The translations under genes and the position numbers were made by a program. The notes under the pieces were generated by a model. The model was not told the DNA's origin and ran no database searches. It saw only the letters and a program-made list of their open reading frames with translations. From Minwuia sp. (GTDB taxonomy: Bacteria; Pseudomonadota; Alphaproteobacteria; Minwuiales; Minwuiaceae): DNA of 64,000 bases. Location: NCBI GenBank assembly GCA_029210175.1, contig JARGPL010000043.1, forward strand, positions 1 to 64,000. Direction: 5' to 3'. Below, piece after piece: positions 8,144-19,907 of the stretch. Positions within the stretch are counted from its first letter, which is position 1; each line of letters starts with the position of its first letter.

Positions 8144-9560
8144 TCTGATGGGGGCCAAGGCTGGCGCACATGGCAACGTGGAGATCACGGGTCTGACAGC
8201 CGACAGTCGTGACGTGCGGCCCGGATACCTGTTTGCCGCGTTCAGTGGCACTGAAACGGATGGCGCACGGTTCATCAACGATGCAATGGCCAGGGGCGCT
8301 GTTGCGGTGCTGGCGGAGAAGGCGCTGGACGCGCCGGTGCCTGTTCTGGTCAGCGACGATGCCCGGCACTGTCTGGCGCAACTGGCGGCCCGTTTCTTCG
8401 CCGCACAGCCCGACACTGTTGCGGCCGTTACCGGCACCAGCGGCAAGTCATCCATTGTCTGGTTTCTGCGCCAGATCTGGGCCAGCCTGGGCCTGCGTGC
8501 CGCCAGCCTTGGCACGCTGGGGGTGCAGGGGCCGGATGGATATGCCGCCGGTTCCCTGACGACACCCGACCCCGTTGCCCTGCATCGCGATGTTGCCGGT
8601 CTGGCCTGCAATGGCGTGACGCATCTGGCGGTCGAAGCGTCGAGCCATGGCCTGGTGCAGCGCCGCCTCGACGGGTTGCGCCTGTCTGGCGGCATCTTCA
8701 CCAATCTTGGCCACGATCATCTGGATTATCACCGCGACCGTGCGGATTACCTGCAGGCGAAGCTGCGCCTGTTCAAGGTGCTGATGCCTGACGGGGCACC
8801 GGCGGTGATCAACCGCGATGATCCCGTTGCGGCCGATGTTGCCGCCGCCGCACGCGATGCCGGGCTGCACGTCGTGACCTACGGACAGGCAGATGCTGAT
8901 TTCGTCTGGGCGATCCAGGACTCACGGCTGGATGGCCAGACCATCACCATCGCACATGCGGACGACACGCAGACCGTCAACCTTCCCCTGATCGGGGCCT
9001 TCCAGGCGGAGAATGTGACCGCCGCTGTGGCCCTTGCTGTTTCCCTCGGCTCCGCGTTCCGAGGGATCCTGGCGGCGTTGCCCGAGCTTGAGGGGGCACC
9101 TGGCCGTCTGCAACTGGCCGGGTCCAAGGGCAACGCCGCTGCTTTTGTCGATTATGCCCACAAGCCTGATGCGCTGGCCGCCGTGATTGGCACGCTGCGC
9201 CCGCTGACCCGGGGGCGGCTGATCGTCGTGTTCGGTTGCGGCGGAGACCGGGATACCCAGAAACGCCCCATGATGGGCGAGATCGCGGCCCGCGCGGCAG
9301 ATGTGGCCATCGTCACCGATGACAATCCGCGCAGCGAGGATCCGGCAGCCATCCGCCACGCCATCCTGCAGGCCTGCCCCGGCGGGATCGAGATCGGGGA
9401 CCGTGCGGCAGCCATTCATCGTGGCGTCGATCTGATGGGCGACGGCGATGTCCTGCTGGTTGCGGGCAAGGGTCACGAGACCGGGCAGAAGATCGGCACA
9501 GTCGTCCACCCCTTCGATGACATGGCCGTCACCCGCGCAGCGCTGGAGATGGCCGCATGA
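8130..9560 (+). CDS. murE: UDP-MurNAc-L-Ala-D-Glu:meso-DAP ligase MurE
   Basis: 476 residues from ATG 8130. The Mur ligase signs are the ATP loop TGTSGKSS (usual form TGTNGKTS), the central domain with AVEASSHGL, and the substrate-selecting DDNPRSEDP motif. DNPR is the hallmark of enzymes that add meso-diaminopimelate rather than lysine. It adds the third residue of the stem peptide in the cytoplasm. The start lies inside the 3' end of ftsI, and the last four bases overlap murF. The Ser in place of Thr after the loop lysine is conservative and should still hold Mg-ATP. Confidence 0.97.
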   Translation: MRLSDLMGAKAGAHGNVEITGLTADSRDVRPGYLFAAFSGTETDGARFINDAMARGAVAVLAEKALDAPVPVLVSDDARHCLAQLAARFFAAQPDTVAAVTGTSGKSSIVWFLRQIWASLGLRAASLGTLGVQGPDGYAAGSLTTPDPVALHRDVAGLACNGVTHLAVEASSHGLVQRRLDGLRLSGGIFTNLGHDHLDYHRDRADYLQAKLRLFKVLMPDGAPAVINRDDPVAADVAAAARDAGLHVVTYGQADADFVWAIQDSRLDGQTITIAHADDTQTVNLPLIGAFQAENVTAAVALAVSLGSAFRGILAALPELEGAPGRLQLAGSKGNAAAFVDYAHKPDALAAVIGTLRPLTRGRLIVVFGCGGDRDTQKRPMMGEIAARAADVAIVTDDNPRSEDPAAIRHAILQACPGGIEIGDRAAAIHRGVDLMGDGDVLLVAGKGHETGQKIGTVVHPFDDMAVTRAALEMAA

Positions 9561-10987
9561 GCATTCTCTGGACAGCGGCTGAAGCGGCCCAGGCAACAGG
9601 TGGCGTTGCCGCCGGAACCTGGGACGCCACGGGTGTCTCCATCGACAGCCGGACCGTTGCGGCGGGCGATCTGTTCATCGCACTGCAAGGCCCGAATGCG
9701 GATGGCCATGATCATGTGACCGGTGCGCTGGACAAGGGTGCGATCGCGGCACTGGTGCATCGCCCCATCACCGGAATTGATCCCGACAGGCTGCTGCTGG
9801 TCGGGGACACCATGACGGCGCTGGAAGCGCTCGGTCATGCGTCCCGCGCACGCACCACGGCCACGGTCATCGGTGTCACGGGATCCTGTGGCAAGACCGG
9901 CACCAAGGCGGCGCTGGCACATTGCCTGACTGTTTCAGGCGTGCGCGTGCATGCGTCGGAAAAGAGCTACAACAATCACTGGGGGGTTCCCCTGACCCTG
10001 GCGCGCATGCCGCGTGAAGCAGAGGTCGCGGTGCTCGAGATCGGCATGAACCATCCCGGCGAGATCCGCGCGCTGACGGCCATGGCGCGCCCCGATGTTG
10101 CCGTGATCACGACGGTCGAGGCAGCGCATCTGGCTGCATTCAGGTCGCTTGACGAGATCGCGGATGCCAAGGCGGAGATCTTCGAGGGTCTGACCCCGAA
10201 CGGCGCGGCTGTCCTGCCCGCCGACAATGCCTGCCACGGTCGCCTGCTGGCAGCAGCGCAGGCAGCGGGTGCCGGTCGCATTGTCAGTTTCGGGGCGGCG
10301 GAAACAGCGCAGTATCGCATCATCCGTGCAGTCCTGAATGCGGAGGCATCCTGCGTGGAGGCTGATCTGGCTGGTCGCCCTGCGGCCATCTGCATCGGCA
10401 TCCCGGGCCAGCACTGGGTCAGCAATGCCATGGCCGTGCTGGCGGTCATCGACATGGCAGGTGGTGACGTGGGGCGGGCGGCACCGGCGTTGCGCAGCCT
10501 TGAAGCGGTTGCCGGGCGCGGTGCGCGGACGACCGTCACACTGCCTGGTGGCGATACCTTCCTGCTGGTCGATGACAGCTACAACGCCAATCCGGGCAGC
10601 ATGCGTGCCGCCATGTCCGTCCTGGGCGCGGCGGAGCCGACACCGGGTGGGCGTCGTATCGCCATCCTGGGTGACATGCTGGAACTGGGTCCGACGGCGA
10701 CTGAGCTGCATCGCGGCCTGGCCGACGCTGTGGTCGCGGCGGGCGTCGATGTGGCCCTGCTCTGCGGCCCCGAGATGGCGGCCCTCGCAGAGGCATTGGA
10801 GGGCCATGTCGCCACCATCGTGCATCAGCCCGCGTCCGATGCACTGGTCCCTTACGCAATCGAACAGGCAAGGCGCGGCGATGTCGTGCTGGTGAAGGGA
10901 TCGCTGGGCAGCCGCATGGCGCCGATCGTTGCGGCCCTGAGGAATCTGGAGGCCGCTGCGGATAACCCGCGCGCGGCCTGCGGCTGA
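9557..10987 (+). CDS. murF: UDP-MurNAc-tripeptide:D-Ala-D-Ala ligase MurF
   Basis: 476 residues with the ATP loop [12 protein letters not shown], then [14 protein letters not shown] and [10 protein letters not shown], the MurF-specific blocks. [15 protein letters not shown] in the C-terminal domain contains the DSYNANP signature. It completes the UDP-MurNAc-pentapeptide in the cytoplasm. It follows murE with a four-base overlap and is 14 bases upstream of mraY. Confidence 0.97.
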   Translation: MSILWTAAEAAQATGGVAAGTWDATGVSIDSRTVAAGDLFIALQGPNADGHDHVTGALDKGAIAALVHRPITGIDPDRLLLVGDTMTALEALGHASRARTTATVIGVTGSCGKTGTKAALAHCLTVSGVRVHASEKSYNNHWGVPLTLARMPREAEVAVLEIGMNHPGEIRALTAMARPDVAVITTVEAAHLAAFRSLDEIADAKAEIFEGLTPNGAAVLPADNACHGRLLAAAQAAGAGRIVSFGAAETAQYRIIRAVLNAEASCVEADLAGRPAAICIGIPGQHWVSNAMAVLAVIDMAGGDVGRAAPALRSLEAVAGRGARTTVTLPGGDTFLLVDDSYNANPGSMRAAMSVLGAAEPTPGGRRIAILGDMLELGPTATELHRGLADAVVAAGVDVALLCGPEMAALAEALEGHVATIVHQPASDALVPYAIEQARRGDVVLVKGSLGSRMAPIVAALRNLEAAADNPRAACG

Positions 10988-11001
10988 GGGGGAGGCGCGC
11001 G

Positions 11002-12090
<1,089 letters not shown>

Positions 12091-12094
12091 GCCG

Positions 12095-13462
12095 ATGATC
12101 CCGCTCACCATCCTGAAGGGACAGACCCTGCTGGTACTGGGGCTGGGGCGCAGTGGTCGCGCCACGGTCGCGGCTGCCGTGGCCGGTGGTGCGCATGTGC
12201 TGGCCTGGGACGACAACACGGCCGCACGTGATGCCGTGCAGGGTGCGGAATGTGTGGCACCGGATCAGGTGGACTGGTCGACGCTGGACGTGCTGGTGCT
12301 TGCCCCCGGCATACCTCTGACCCATCCGGAACCGCATCCTGCGGTCGTGGCTGCCAGGGCCGCCGGCGTCGAGGTGGTGGGCGACATCGAATTGTTCGTC
12401 CGCCAACTGCCTGAGGCGCGGATCGTCGCCATCACCGGTACCAACGGCAAGTCCACGACCACCGCGATGATCGGTCATGTACTGCAGGCTGCGGGGCTGG
12501 ACGCGCCGGTTGCCGGCAATATCGGTGTGCCAGTGCTGGAACTGGAACCCGACGCGGCGGACCGCATCCACGTGCTGGAACTCTCGTCCTACCAGATCGA
12601 CCTGACCCCTTCGATCCGCCCGGAAGTCGGCATCCTGCTCAATATCTCCCCGGATCATCTGGACCGCCACGGCGGCATGACTGGCTATGTCGCCGTGAAA
12701 CGACAGCTGTTCAACCGGATGGGCAGCGGCTGCACGGCGGTTGTCGGCATCGATGACCGCTATGGTCGTGATCTGGTGGAGGCACTGGCGAAGGTTCCCG
12801 GTCTGACCGTGCGCCCCGTTGCGGTTGGTCGCCCGCGTCCCGGTGCGGTCTACGTGCTGGATGGCCGGGTCTTCGCGGATGGCATCGTGATCACGGACCT
12901 GAAGGGCCACGCCACGCTTCCCGGTGCGCACAATCATGAGAATGCCGCGGCTGCGGTCGCCGCCTGTCAGGTCCTTGGCCTGCCTGCATCTCTCATCATC
13001 TCCGGGATCGACAGCTTTCCCGGCCTGCCCCACCGGATCGAGCGGATCGGGGAGCGGGACGGCATCAGCTACTACAATGACTCCAAGGCCACGAACCCCG
13101 AAGCGGCGGCCCGGGCGCTTGCCGCTTTCGACGACATCTACTGGATCGCGGGCGGCAAGCCCAAGGATGGCTCCCTCGCGCCCTTGCTGCCGTTCCTGAA
13201 CCGGGTCAGGCGCACCTATCTGATCGGTGCGGCGGAAGCACGCTTTGCCGTCGAGCTTTCCGGTCAGACGGATTGTGTGCCGAGCGGCACCCTGGACCGC
13301 GCCATCCGACAGGCGCACGCCGACGCGGTATCCGATGGTGGCGGCGTTGTCCTGCTGTCCCCCGCTTGTGCCAGCTTCGACCAGTTTGCCAGTTTCGAAG
13401 CGCGCGGCGATGCCTTCCGCGACCTGGTCACGCCCCTGATCGAAGGGGAGGTGCAGCCATGA
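12095..13462 (+). CDS. murD: UDP-MurNAc-L-alanine:D-glutamate ligase MurD
   Basis: 455 residues. The N-terminal UDP-binding fold has LVLGLGRSGRAT; the ATP loop is ITGTNGKSTTTAMIGH; the central domain has ELSSYQID and LNISPDHLDRH; the C-terminal domain has YYNDSKATNPEAAARAL, the MurD NDSKATN motif. It adds D-glutamate to UDP-MurNAc-L-Ala. Four bases separate it from mraY, and it overlaps ftsW by four bases. Confidence 0.97.
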   Translation: MIPLTILKGQTLLVLGLGRSGRATVAAAVAGGAHVLAWDDNTAARDAVQGAECVAPDQVDWSTLDVLVLAPGIPLTHPEPHPAVVAARAAGVEVVGDIELFVRQLPEARIVAITGTNGKSTTTAMIGHVLQAAGLDAPVAGNIGVPVLELEPDAADRIHVLELSSYQIDLTPSIRPEVGILLNISPDHLDRHGGMTGYVAVKRQLFNRMGSGCTAVVGIDDRYGRDLVEALAKVPGLTVRPVAVGRPRPGAVYVLDGRVFADGIVITDLKGHATLPGAHNHENAAAAVAACQVLGLPASLIISGIDSFPGLPHRIERIGERDGISYYNDSKATNPEAAARALAAFDDIYWIAGGKPKDGSLAPLLPFLNRVRRTYLIGAAEARFAVELSGQTDCVPSGTLDRAIRQAHADAVSDGGGVVLLSPACASFDQFASFEARGDAFRDLVTPLIEGEVQP

Positions 13463-14592
13463 TCGGGTTCGGACGCACGGACACGTCGATTCTCGGACGC
13501 TGGTGGTGGACGATCGACCGTTTCACGCTGATGGCATTCCTGCTGCTGATCGCGCTGGGCATCACGCTGACCCTGGCGGCGGGTCCGGCGACGGCGCTGC
13601 GTAATGATCTGGAACACTTCCACTTCGTGAAGCGGCAGCTGACCTATGTGCTGCCCGCCCTGATCTGCCTGGTCGGCCTGTCGATCATGAGTGTCGAGAC
13701 AATCCGGCGCTATGCCATTGCCCTGTTCGCCCTGGTCCTGCTCGCGACCCTTGCGACGCATGTCATCGGGCATGAGGTCAATGGCGCGTCGCGCTGGCTC
13801 CGCCTGGGTCCCCTGTCGCTGCAACCTTCGGAATTCCTGAAGCCGACGTTCATCATCGTCTCGGCCTGGCTGATGGCCGCAGGCCGCCGGGACCCGACGC
13901 TGCCCGGTGTCGGTGTGTCCGCCGGTCTCTGTGTCACCATCATTGCCATCCTGGCCCTGCAGCCGGACATCGGCATGTCGCTGGTCATCGCCTGTGTCTG
14001 GGCAGCGCAGTACTTCGTTGCCGGAATGCCGATGCTGATGGTGGGGCTGTTGCTGGCGCTTGGCGGCGCCGCGATGTTCGGGGCCTATCACGCCTTCGAT
14101 CATGTCCGGTCCCGCTTTGACCGCTTTCTTGACCCCGCAGCCGAGAACTATCAGGTCCGCCGCGCGCTGGAAGCGTTCGAGGCCGGTGGCCTGACCGGTC
14201 GTGGTCCGGGGCAGGGGGAAGTGAAGTATCTGCTGCCTGACGGGCATACCGACTTCATCTTCGCTGTTGCTGCGGAGGAGTTCGGGGCCATTGCCTGCGT
14301 CCTCGGCATCCTGCTGTTCGCACTGATCGTGGTGCGTGGTCTGTGGCGGATGCGGGGCGAGGGCGATCTCTTCATTGTTCTGGCCTGCACCGGCTTCCTG
14401 ACCCTGTTCGGGCTGCAGGCCGCCGTGAACATCGGCGTCAATCTGAACCTCCTGCCGACCAAGGGCATGACCTTGCCGTTCATTTCCTATGGCGGATCGT
14501 CGCTCGTCGCCCTGTCGGTTTCCGCCGGCTGTCTGCTGGCGCTGATGCGCAGGCAGGTGCCCGGTCACTCAGGTGGGGAGGCACGGCGATGA
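13459..14592 (+). CDS. ftsW: Septal lipid II glycosyltransferase FtsW
   Basis: 377 residues, a SEDS-family membrane protein with about ten helices. Recognisable segments are GASRWLRLGPLSLQPSEF, the most conserved SEDS loop, and LPTKGMTLPFISYGGSS near the C-terminus. It polymerises lipid II at the septum as partner of FtsI. ATG 13459 overlaps the murD stop; the longer upstream opening in this frame is a murD shadow. Confidence 0.96.
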   Translation: MIGFGRTDTSILGRWWWTIDRFTLMAFLLLIALGITLTLAAGPATALRNDLEHFHFVKRQLTYVLPALICLVGLSIMSVETIRRYAIALFALVLLATLATHVIGHEVNGASRWLRLGPLSLQPSEFLKPTFIIVSAWLMAAGRRDPTLPGVGVSAGLCVTIIAILALQPDIGMSLVIACVWAAQYFVAGMPMLMVGLLLALGGAAMFGAYHAFDHVRSRFDRFLDPAAENYQVRRALEAFEAGGLTGRGPGQGEVKYLLPDGHTDFIFAVAAEEFGAIACVLGILLFALIVVRGLWRMRGEGDLFIVLACTGFLTLFGLQAAVNIGVNLNLLPTKGMTLPFISYGGSSLVALSVSAGCLLALMRRQVPGHSGGEARR

Positions 14593-15713
14593 GTGAAGTC
14601 GCAACCCTGCCACCGTTCGTCCTGACTGCCGGTGGTACCGGTGGCCATCTGTTCCCGGCACAGGCGCTGGCGGAGGAACTGCTGCGCCGCGGGCGGGACC
14701 TCGTGCTGATCACTGATCTGCGGGCCAGCGGTCTGGCGGATCGGTTCCCCGGCATTGCCGTCCGCGTCATTCGCGCAGCCGCGCCGGTGGGTGGCTTGCT
14801 GCATCGTGCCCGCGCGGCGCTGCTGCTGGCGCTTGGTGCCATGGATGCCCGTGCGATCCTGCGGGCGCTGCGCCCGGCAGCCGTCGTCGGCTTTGGTGGC
14901 TATGCGTCGCTGCCGACTGTCTGGATGGCGCAGACGATGGGCATTCCCACGGTCCTGCATGAACAGAACGCGCATATGGGGCGTGCCAACCGGCGCATGT
15001 CACGTGGCGCGACCGCACTGGCCCTGTCCTTCCCTGAGACCCGGGCGGCTGTCGGTGAGACGGTGCTGGTTGGCAATCCGGTCCGCAGTGCAGTCGCTGC
15101 TGTCGGGACCAGCGCCTATCCGGCACCGGAACCTCGTGGCGACAGCGCGATACGCATTCTGGTCTTCGGCGGCAGTCAGGGCGCACGGATATTCTCCGAT
15201 GTTGTGCCCGGTGCCCTTGCCGACCTGCCGGATGCCCTGCGCCCGCGCCTGCATGTGACGCAACAGGCACGCCCCGAAGATCTGGGTCGGGTACGCAGCG
15301 CCTATGCTGACGCGGGCATGACAGCGACCGTCGACACCTTCTTTGATGACATGCCGGCGCTGTTGGCGGAAAGCCATCTGGTCATCGCGCGTTCCGGTGC
15401 ATCAACGGTCACGGAACTCGCCGCGGCCGGTCGCCCGGCGATACTGGTGCCCTATCCGCATGCTGCCGACGATCACCAGACGGCCAATGCCGAGGCCGCA
15501 AGGGCCTGCGGTGCAGCCTGGACCATACCGAACGACCGCTTCGACCAGGGGGCATGCACCCGATCCATCATGGCCCTGCTGGAAGATCCGGCGGCGCTGT
15601 CGCGCATGGCCATCGCCGCGCGTGCGAGCGCCAGGCTGAATGCAGCCAGTGATATGGCTGATCTGGTCGAACAGGTCGGTGACCGCAATGCAAACGGAGT
15701 GCCGCACCCATGA
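14589..15713 (+). CDS. murG: Lipid II-forming GlcNAc transferase MurG
   Basis: 374 residues. The N-terminal glycine loop [19 protein letters not shown] is diagnostic. [10 protein letters not shown] and LHEQNAHMG follow, and the C-terminal half has [19 protein letters not shown] and the sugar-nucleotide segment [14 protein letters not shown]. It converts lipid I to lipid II at the inner face of the membrane. It starts at the ATG overlapping the ftsW stop and overlaps murC by four bases. Confidence 0.97.
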   Translation: MSEVATLPPFVLTAGGTGGHLFPAQALAEELLRRGRDLVLITDLRASGLADRFPGIAVRVIRAAAPVGGLLHRARAALLLALGAMDARAILRALRPAAVVGFGGYASLPTVWMAQTMGIPTVLHEQNAHMGRANRRMSRGATALALSFPETRAAVGETVLVGNPVRSAVAAVGTSAYPAPEPRGDSAIRILVFGGSQGARIFSDVVPGALADLPDALRPRLHVTQQARPEDLGRVRSAYADAGMTATVDTFFDDMPALLAESHLVIARSGASTVTELAAAGRPAILVPYPHAADDHQTANAEAARACGAAWTIPNDRFDQGACTRSIMALLEDPAALSRMAIAARASARLNAASDMADLVEQVGDRNANGVPHP

Positions 15714-17128
15714 CCCGCAATCCCATGGACATCGGTGCGATCCACTTTGTCGGCATCGGCGGCATCGGCATGAGCGGCATAGCCGAGGTCATGCACAACC
15801 TCGGCTATGAGGTGCAGGGCAGCGACATTTCCGCCAACGCCAATGTGGAGCGGTTGCGGGGTCTCGGCATCCGCGTGGCCATCGGCCATGACGGCGCGAA
15901 CCTGGGCGACGCCGGTGCACTGGTGATCTCGTCCGCCGTGAAGGCCGACAATCCGGAGGTCAAGGCGGCGCGGGAACGGCTGACCCCTGTTGTCCGCCGG
16001 GCCGAGATGCTGGCCGAACTGATGCGGCTGAAATGGTCCGTCGCCGTCGGCGGCACCCACGGCAAGACCACGACCACATCGATGGTCGCGGCATTGCTTG
16101 ACCACGCCGAACTGGACCCGACGGTGATCAACGGCGGCATCATCAACGCCTATGGCACCAACGCCCGCCTTGGCGGCGGCGAGTGGATGGTTGTGGAGGC
16201 CGATGAGTCCGACGGCAGCTTCGTCAAGCTGCCTGCGACCATCGCCATCGTGACCAACATGGATCCGGAACATCTGGACTACTACAGCGACTTCGACGAG
16301 ATCCGCGAAGCGTTCCAGTCGTTCCTCGAAAACATTCCGTTCTATGGCGCGGCGGTGATGTGCACCGACCATCCGGAAGTGCAGGCCCTGATGGGGCGGA
16401 TCACGGATCGCCGCGTGATTTCCTATGGCTTCAGCCCGCAGGCGGACGTTCGTGCGGTGAACCTTCGCTTCGAAGGTGGCTCGGCGCATTTCGATGTGGC
16501 GTTCCGTGACCGGCGCACAGCGACGGAGGGCCAGATCGACGGTCTCGTTCTGCCGATGCCGGGCAACCACAATGTGCTCAACAGCCTGGCCGCCATCGCC
16601 GTGGCGCGGGAACTGGGCGTGGCAGATGCGACCATCGTGGCGGGGCTGGCGAAATTCGCTGGCGTCAAGCGTCGCTTCACCCGCACGGGGGCGGCTGGCG
16701 GCATCACGGTGATCGACGATTATGGCCACCACCCGGTGGAGATCGATGCGGTTCTGAAAGCCGCCCGCAACGCGACGGATGGCCGTGTGATCGCGGTGGC
16801 ACAGCCGCATCGCTATACCCGGCTCGCGGCCTTGTTCGAGGATTTCTGCACCTGTTTCAACGACGCTGACACGGTCATCGTGACGGATGTGTTCCCGGCG
16901 GGTGAACAGCCCATCGAAGGTGCGGACCGTGATGCGCTGGTCGACGGCCTGCGCCTGCGCGGGCACCGTGATGTGCATGCGCTGGCAGCCCCGGAAAATC
17001 TGGCGCGGACTGTTCTGAACATCGCACGGCCCGGCGACCTGGTGGTCTGCCTCGGCGCGGGCAGCATCTCGCTGTGGGCCAATGCCCTGCCCGAAGCGCT
17101 GCAGGCCCTGCAGGGGGAGGCGAAGTGA
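15710..17128 (+). CDS. murC: UDP-MurNAc:L-alanine ligase MurC
   Basis: 472 residues. The N-terminal fold reads [15 protein letters not shown], the ATP loop is [15 protein letters not shown], the central domain has [13 protein letters not shown] and [11 protein letters not shown], and the C-terminal domain has [10 protein letters not shown] and QPHRYTR. This is a textbook MurC. It catalyses the first amino-acid addition to UDP-MurNAc and sits directly upstream of murB, which makes its substrate. Confidence 0.98.
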   Translation: MTRNPMDIGAIHFVGIGGIGMSGIAEVMHNLGYEVQGSDISANANVERLRGLGIRVAIGHDGANLGDAGALVISSAVKADNPEVKAARERLTPVVRRAEMLAELMRLKWSVAVGGTHGKTTTTSMVAALLDHAELDPTVINGGIINAYGTNARLGGGEWMVVEADESDGSFVKLPATIAIVTNMDPEHLDYYSDFDEIREAFQSFLENIPFYGAAVMCTDHPEVQALMGRITDRRVISYGFSPQADVRAVNLRFEGGSAHFDVAFRDRRTATEGQIDGLVLPMPGNHNVLNSLAAIAVARELGVADATIVAGLAKFAGVKRRFTRTGAAGGITVIDDYGHHPVEIDAVLKAARNATDGRVIAVAQPHRYTRLAALFEDFCTCFNDADTVIVTDVFPAGEQPIEGADRDALVDGLRLRGHRDVHALAAPENLARTVLNIARPGDLVVCLGAGSISLWANALPEALQALQGEAK

Positions 17129-18090
17129 ACGCCATGACCCCGATCATCCAAGAAAACCTGGTCGACCGACTGCCGCCGGTGCGCGGCAGCTACACGGTTG
17201 CTGCTCCCCTGAAAGACATGACCTGGTTCAGGGTCGGTGGACCAGCAGAGGTGCTTTACCGTCCGTCGGATCGCGATGATCTGACCGGGTTCCTGAAGGC
17301 TTGTCCCGCCGGAACTCCGCTGACCGTGATCGGCGTTGGATCGAACCTGCTGGTGCGGGACGGCGGCATCCCCGGCGTCGTCATCCGTCTCGGGCGCGGG
17401 TTTGCGGACTTCGAACTGATCGAGGCTGATGGCGAGACACTGATCCGTGCCGGCGCCGGCCTGAGCGACGTCAAGCTGTCGATGAAGGCGCGCGACGCCG
17501 GCCTGTCAGGGCTTGAATTTCTGCGCGGTGTCCCGGGCAGTGTAGGTGGTGCCATCCGCATGAACGCAGGTGCCTATGGCCGCGAGATCAAGGAAGTGCT
17601 GGTCACTGCCAGATGGATCGACAGCAGTGGTGTCATGGGCGGCTCGACGGTCGAGGAACTCGGCTTCAGCTATCGCCATTGTGCCGCCCCCGATGACGTG
17701 ATCTTCGTTGAGGCGCTGTTCCGTGCCATTCCCGGCGACCGGGCCGAGATCAACCGGCGCATGAAGCAGATCAGCGCCGATCGCACGCTTTCGCAGCCAG
17801 TCACGTCCAGCACGGGGGGGTCCACGTTCGCCAACCCGCCGGGGGCGAAGGCATGGGAACTGATCGATGCCGCAGGCTGCCGTGGCCTGATTGTCGGTGA
17901 CGCACAGGTGTCGGAGCAGCACTGCAACTTCCTGATCAACCGGGGGAAGGCAACGGCTGCAGACCTGGAGACCCTGGGCGAAACCGTGCGGCAGCGTGTG
18001 CTTGAAACATCCGGTGTGTCCCTGAAGTGGGAAATCCGTCGTATCGGAGTGCCTGATCCACAGGCCGGCAGCTTGGGAGACAGGACATGA
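17125..18090 (+). CDS. murB: UDP-N-acetylenolpyruvoylglucosamine reductase MurB
   Basis: 321 residues from GTG 17125. The FAD-binding domain has [13 protein letters not shown] and [13 protein letters not shown], followed by [21 protein letters not shown]. The catalytic serine is in [10 protein letters not shown] near the C-terminal domain, marking a type with GGSTF. It reduces the enolpyruvyl group to give UDP-MurNAc, using NADPH. GTG 17125 overlaps the murC stop and has GGGGAGG four bases upstream; ATG 17134 in the same frame has no well-spaced site but is possible. Confidence 0.95.
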   Translation: MNAMTPIIQENLVDRLPPVRGSYTVAAPLKDMTWFRVGGPAEVLYRPSDRDDLTGFLKACPAGTPLTVIGVGSNLLVRDGGIPGVVIRLGRGFADFELIEADGETLIRAGAGLSDVKLSMKARDAGLSGLEFLRGVPGSVGGAIRMNAGAYGREIKEVLVTARWIDSSGVMGGSTVEELGFSYRHCAAPDDVIFVEALFRAIPGDRAEINRRMKQISADRTLSQPVTSSTGGSTFANPPGAKAWELIDAAGCRGLIVGDAQVSEQHCNFLINRGKATAADLETLGETVRQRVLETSGVSLKWEIRRIGVPDPQAGSLGDRT

Positions 18091-18992
18091 AACATGTGGT
18101 TGTCCTGATGGGAGGCTGGTCGGTGGAGCGTGAGGTTTCGCTGGTCACCGGCGCTGCCTGCGCAGACGCGCTTAAAACATGCGGTTATCAGGTGACGCGG
18201 ATCGACGTGGATCGCAATCTGGCCGCACGGCTGACTGACACTGACCCGGACGTGGTCTTCAACGCCCTGCATGGTCGCTTCGGTGAAGACGGCACGGTGC
18301 AGGGCATGCTGGAGATGATGGGCATCCCCTATACCCATTCCGGGGTTCTGGCGTCAGCCGTTGCCATCAACAAGCCCGCAGCCAAGGCCCTGTTCCGTGA
18401 AGCCGGCATTCCAACCCCGGACGGTGAGGTTCTGACCCGCCGCGCCCTGTCCACCCGCGCCGACTGGGCTGCGCCGATGGTCATCAAGCCGATCAACGAA
18501 GGATCCTCGGTAGGCGTCGACATCATTCTGGACGGGGACAACATTCCCCCGCTGGAAACCGGCGATCCGGACGCCAAGGTGCTGGTGGAGCGCTACATTC
18601 CGGGTCGGGAAATTCAGGTGGCCGTGGCCTTCGACGAAGTCCTGGGTGCCATCGAGATCCTGTCACCGGGCAAGTTCTATGACTACGAGGCGAAGTATGC
18701 GCCCGGCGGATCGCGGCATGTCATGCCTGCACCGATCCCGGAGGCGGATTATCGCGCGGCCTGTGAAATGTCCCTGCATGCGCATCGTCTGCTGGGCTGT
18801 CGCGGCATCACCCGCTCTGACCTGCGTTACGACGATACCGGCGATGGTCCGGCGCACCTGTCGATGCTGGAAGTCAATACCCAGCCGGGCATGACGCCCA
18901 CATCGCTGGCACCGGAGATTGCCCTGCATCAGGGCATCAGTTTCGAGACCCTGTGTGACCGATTGGTGGAGGACGCATCATGCGATCGTTGA
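18087..18992 (+). CDS. ddl: D-alanine-D-alanine ligase
   Basis: 301 residues, an ATP-grasp enzyme. It opens with VVLMGGWSVEREVSLVTG; then come NALHGRFGEDGTVQGMLE and PYTHSGVLASAVAINK, and MVIKPINEGSSVGVD as the ATP-binding block. EVNTQPGMTPTSL holds the metal-binding residues. It makes the D-Ala-D-Ala dipeptide used by MurF. It overlaps murB by four bases and ftsQ by 13. Confidence 0.97.
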   Translation: MKHVVVLMGGWSVEREVSLVTGAACADALKTCGYQVTRIDVDRNLAARLTDTDPDVVFNALHGRFGEDGTVQGMLEMMGIPYTHSGVLASAVAINKPAAKALFREAGIPTPDGEVLTRRALSTRADWAAPMVIKPINEGSSVGVDIILDGDNIPPLETGDPDAKVLVERYIPGREIQVAVAFDEVLGAIEILSPGKFYDYEAKYAPGGSRHVMPAPIPEADYRAACEMSLHAHRLLGCRGITRSDLRYDDTGDGPAHLSMLEVNTQPGMTPTSLAPEIALHQGISFETLCDRLVEDASCDR

Positions 18993-19864
18993 GTGCCAGG
19001 GCCTCCGACCGCCCCCTGCAGGACGCCAAGGCCGGGAAGGCCGCCCAGAATCCCGGCAAGCAGCCGCGTACCATGCGCCGCCGCTCTCAGCGTCGCCGGA
19101 TCGGTGGCTGGGTCGTGCTGGGTGTTGCCCTGTCCATCATCGTGACCACGGTCTTCGGTGTGCGTCAGGGCTGGCACGCGCAGGCATTTGCAGCGCTGGG
19201 TCGGGGCGTGAACGACGTCTATCGGGCGACCGGTCTGACGGTGACAGAGGTCACCCTTTCGGGGCGCACCCATACCGGTTCGCCGGCCTTGCGTCGGGCG
19301 CTGGGGGTGGAGGTCGGTGACCCGATCCTGAACCTTGATCTGGACGATCTGCAGGATCGGTTGCAGGGCATCGGCTGGGTCGCCTCCGCCGAGGTGCAGC
19401 GCCATCTGCCTGACCGTCTGCATATCACCATCGTGGAACGTGAACCCTTCGCACGCTGGCAACGCGATGGCCGCACGGCGCTGATCGATCGCGCGGGTGC
19501 GGTGATCCTGACCGATGTGGGGCATCGGTTCCGCCGCTTGCCACGGGTGATCGGCCCGGGCGCGAACGAACGCGCTGCGGAACTGCTGGACCTGCTGGAC
19601 CAGTCACCGCGGCTGGCACGTCAGGTCCGGTCGGCAAGCCTGGTTCGCCAGCGCCGCTGGGACGTGACCCTGGACAGCGGAATAACCGTCAGCCTGCCGG
19701 AGCAGCACCCCGACGTCGCCTGGCAGCATCTGGATGACCCGAAGCACCGCCGGCATCTGCTGGGAAAGGATGTCGGCTTTGTCGACATGCGCATTCCCGG
19801 CCGCGTGATCGTGCGGGGCAAGGACGCGCGCGTCGGGGACACGCCGCAGGAACAGGAGACCTGA
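18980..19864 (+). CDS. ftsQ: Cell division protein FtsQ
   Basis: 294 residues. A basic cytoplasmic stretch (about 1-40) is followed by one membrane helix (about 44-63, GWVVLGVALSIIVTTVFGV), then a POTRA domain beginning TVTEVTLSGRTHTGSPALRR and the FtsQ beta domain with WVASAEVQRHLPDRLHITI. It is the scaffold of the FtsQLB complex. GGAGG lies upstream of ATG 18980, inside the ddl 3' end. Confidence 0.93.
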   Translation: MRSLSARASDRPLQDAKAGKAAQNPGKQPRTMRRRSQRRRIGGWVVLGVALSIIVTTVFGVRQGWHAQAFAALGRGVNDVYRATGLTVTEVTLSGRTHTGSPALRRALGVEVGDPILNLDLDDLQDRLQGIGWVASAEVQRHLPDRLHITIVEREPFARWQRDGRTALIDRAGAVILTDVGHRFRRLPRVIGPGANERAAELLDLLDQSPRLARQVRSASLVRQRRWDVTLDSGITVSLPEQHPDVAWQHLDDPKHRRHLLGKDVGFVDMRIPGRVIVRGKDARVGDTPQEQET

Positions 19865-19907
19865 TCATGCAGCACGCAGATCGGGACCGGATAGAGGTCG
19901 GAGCATA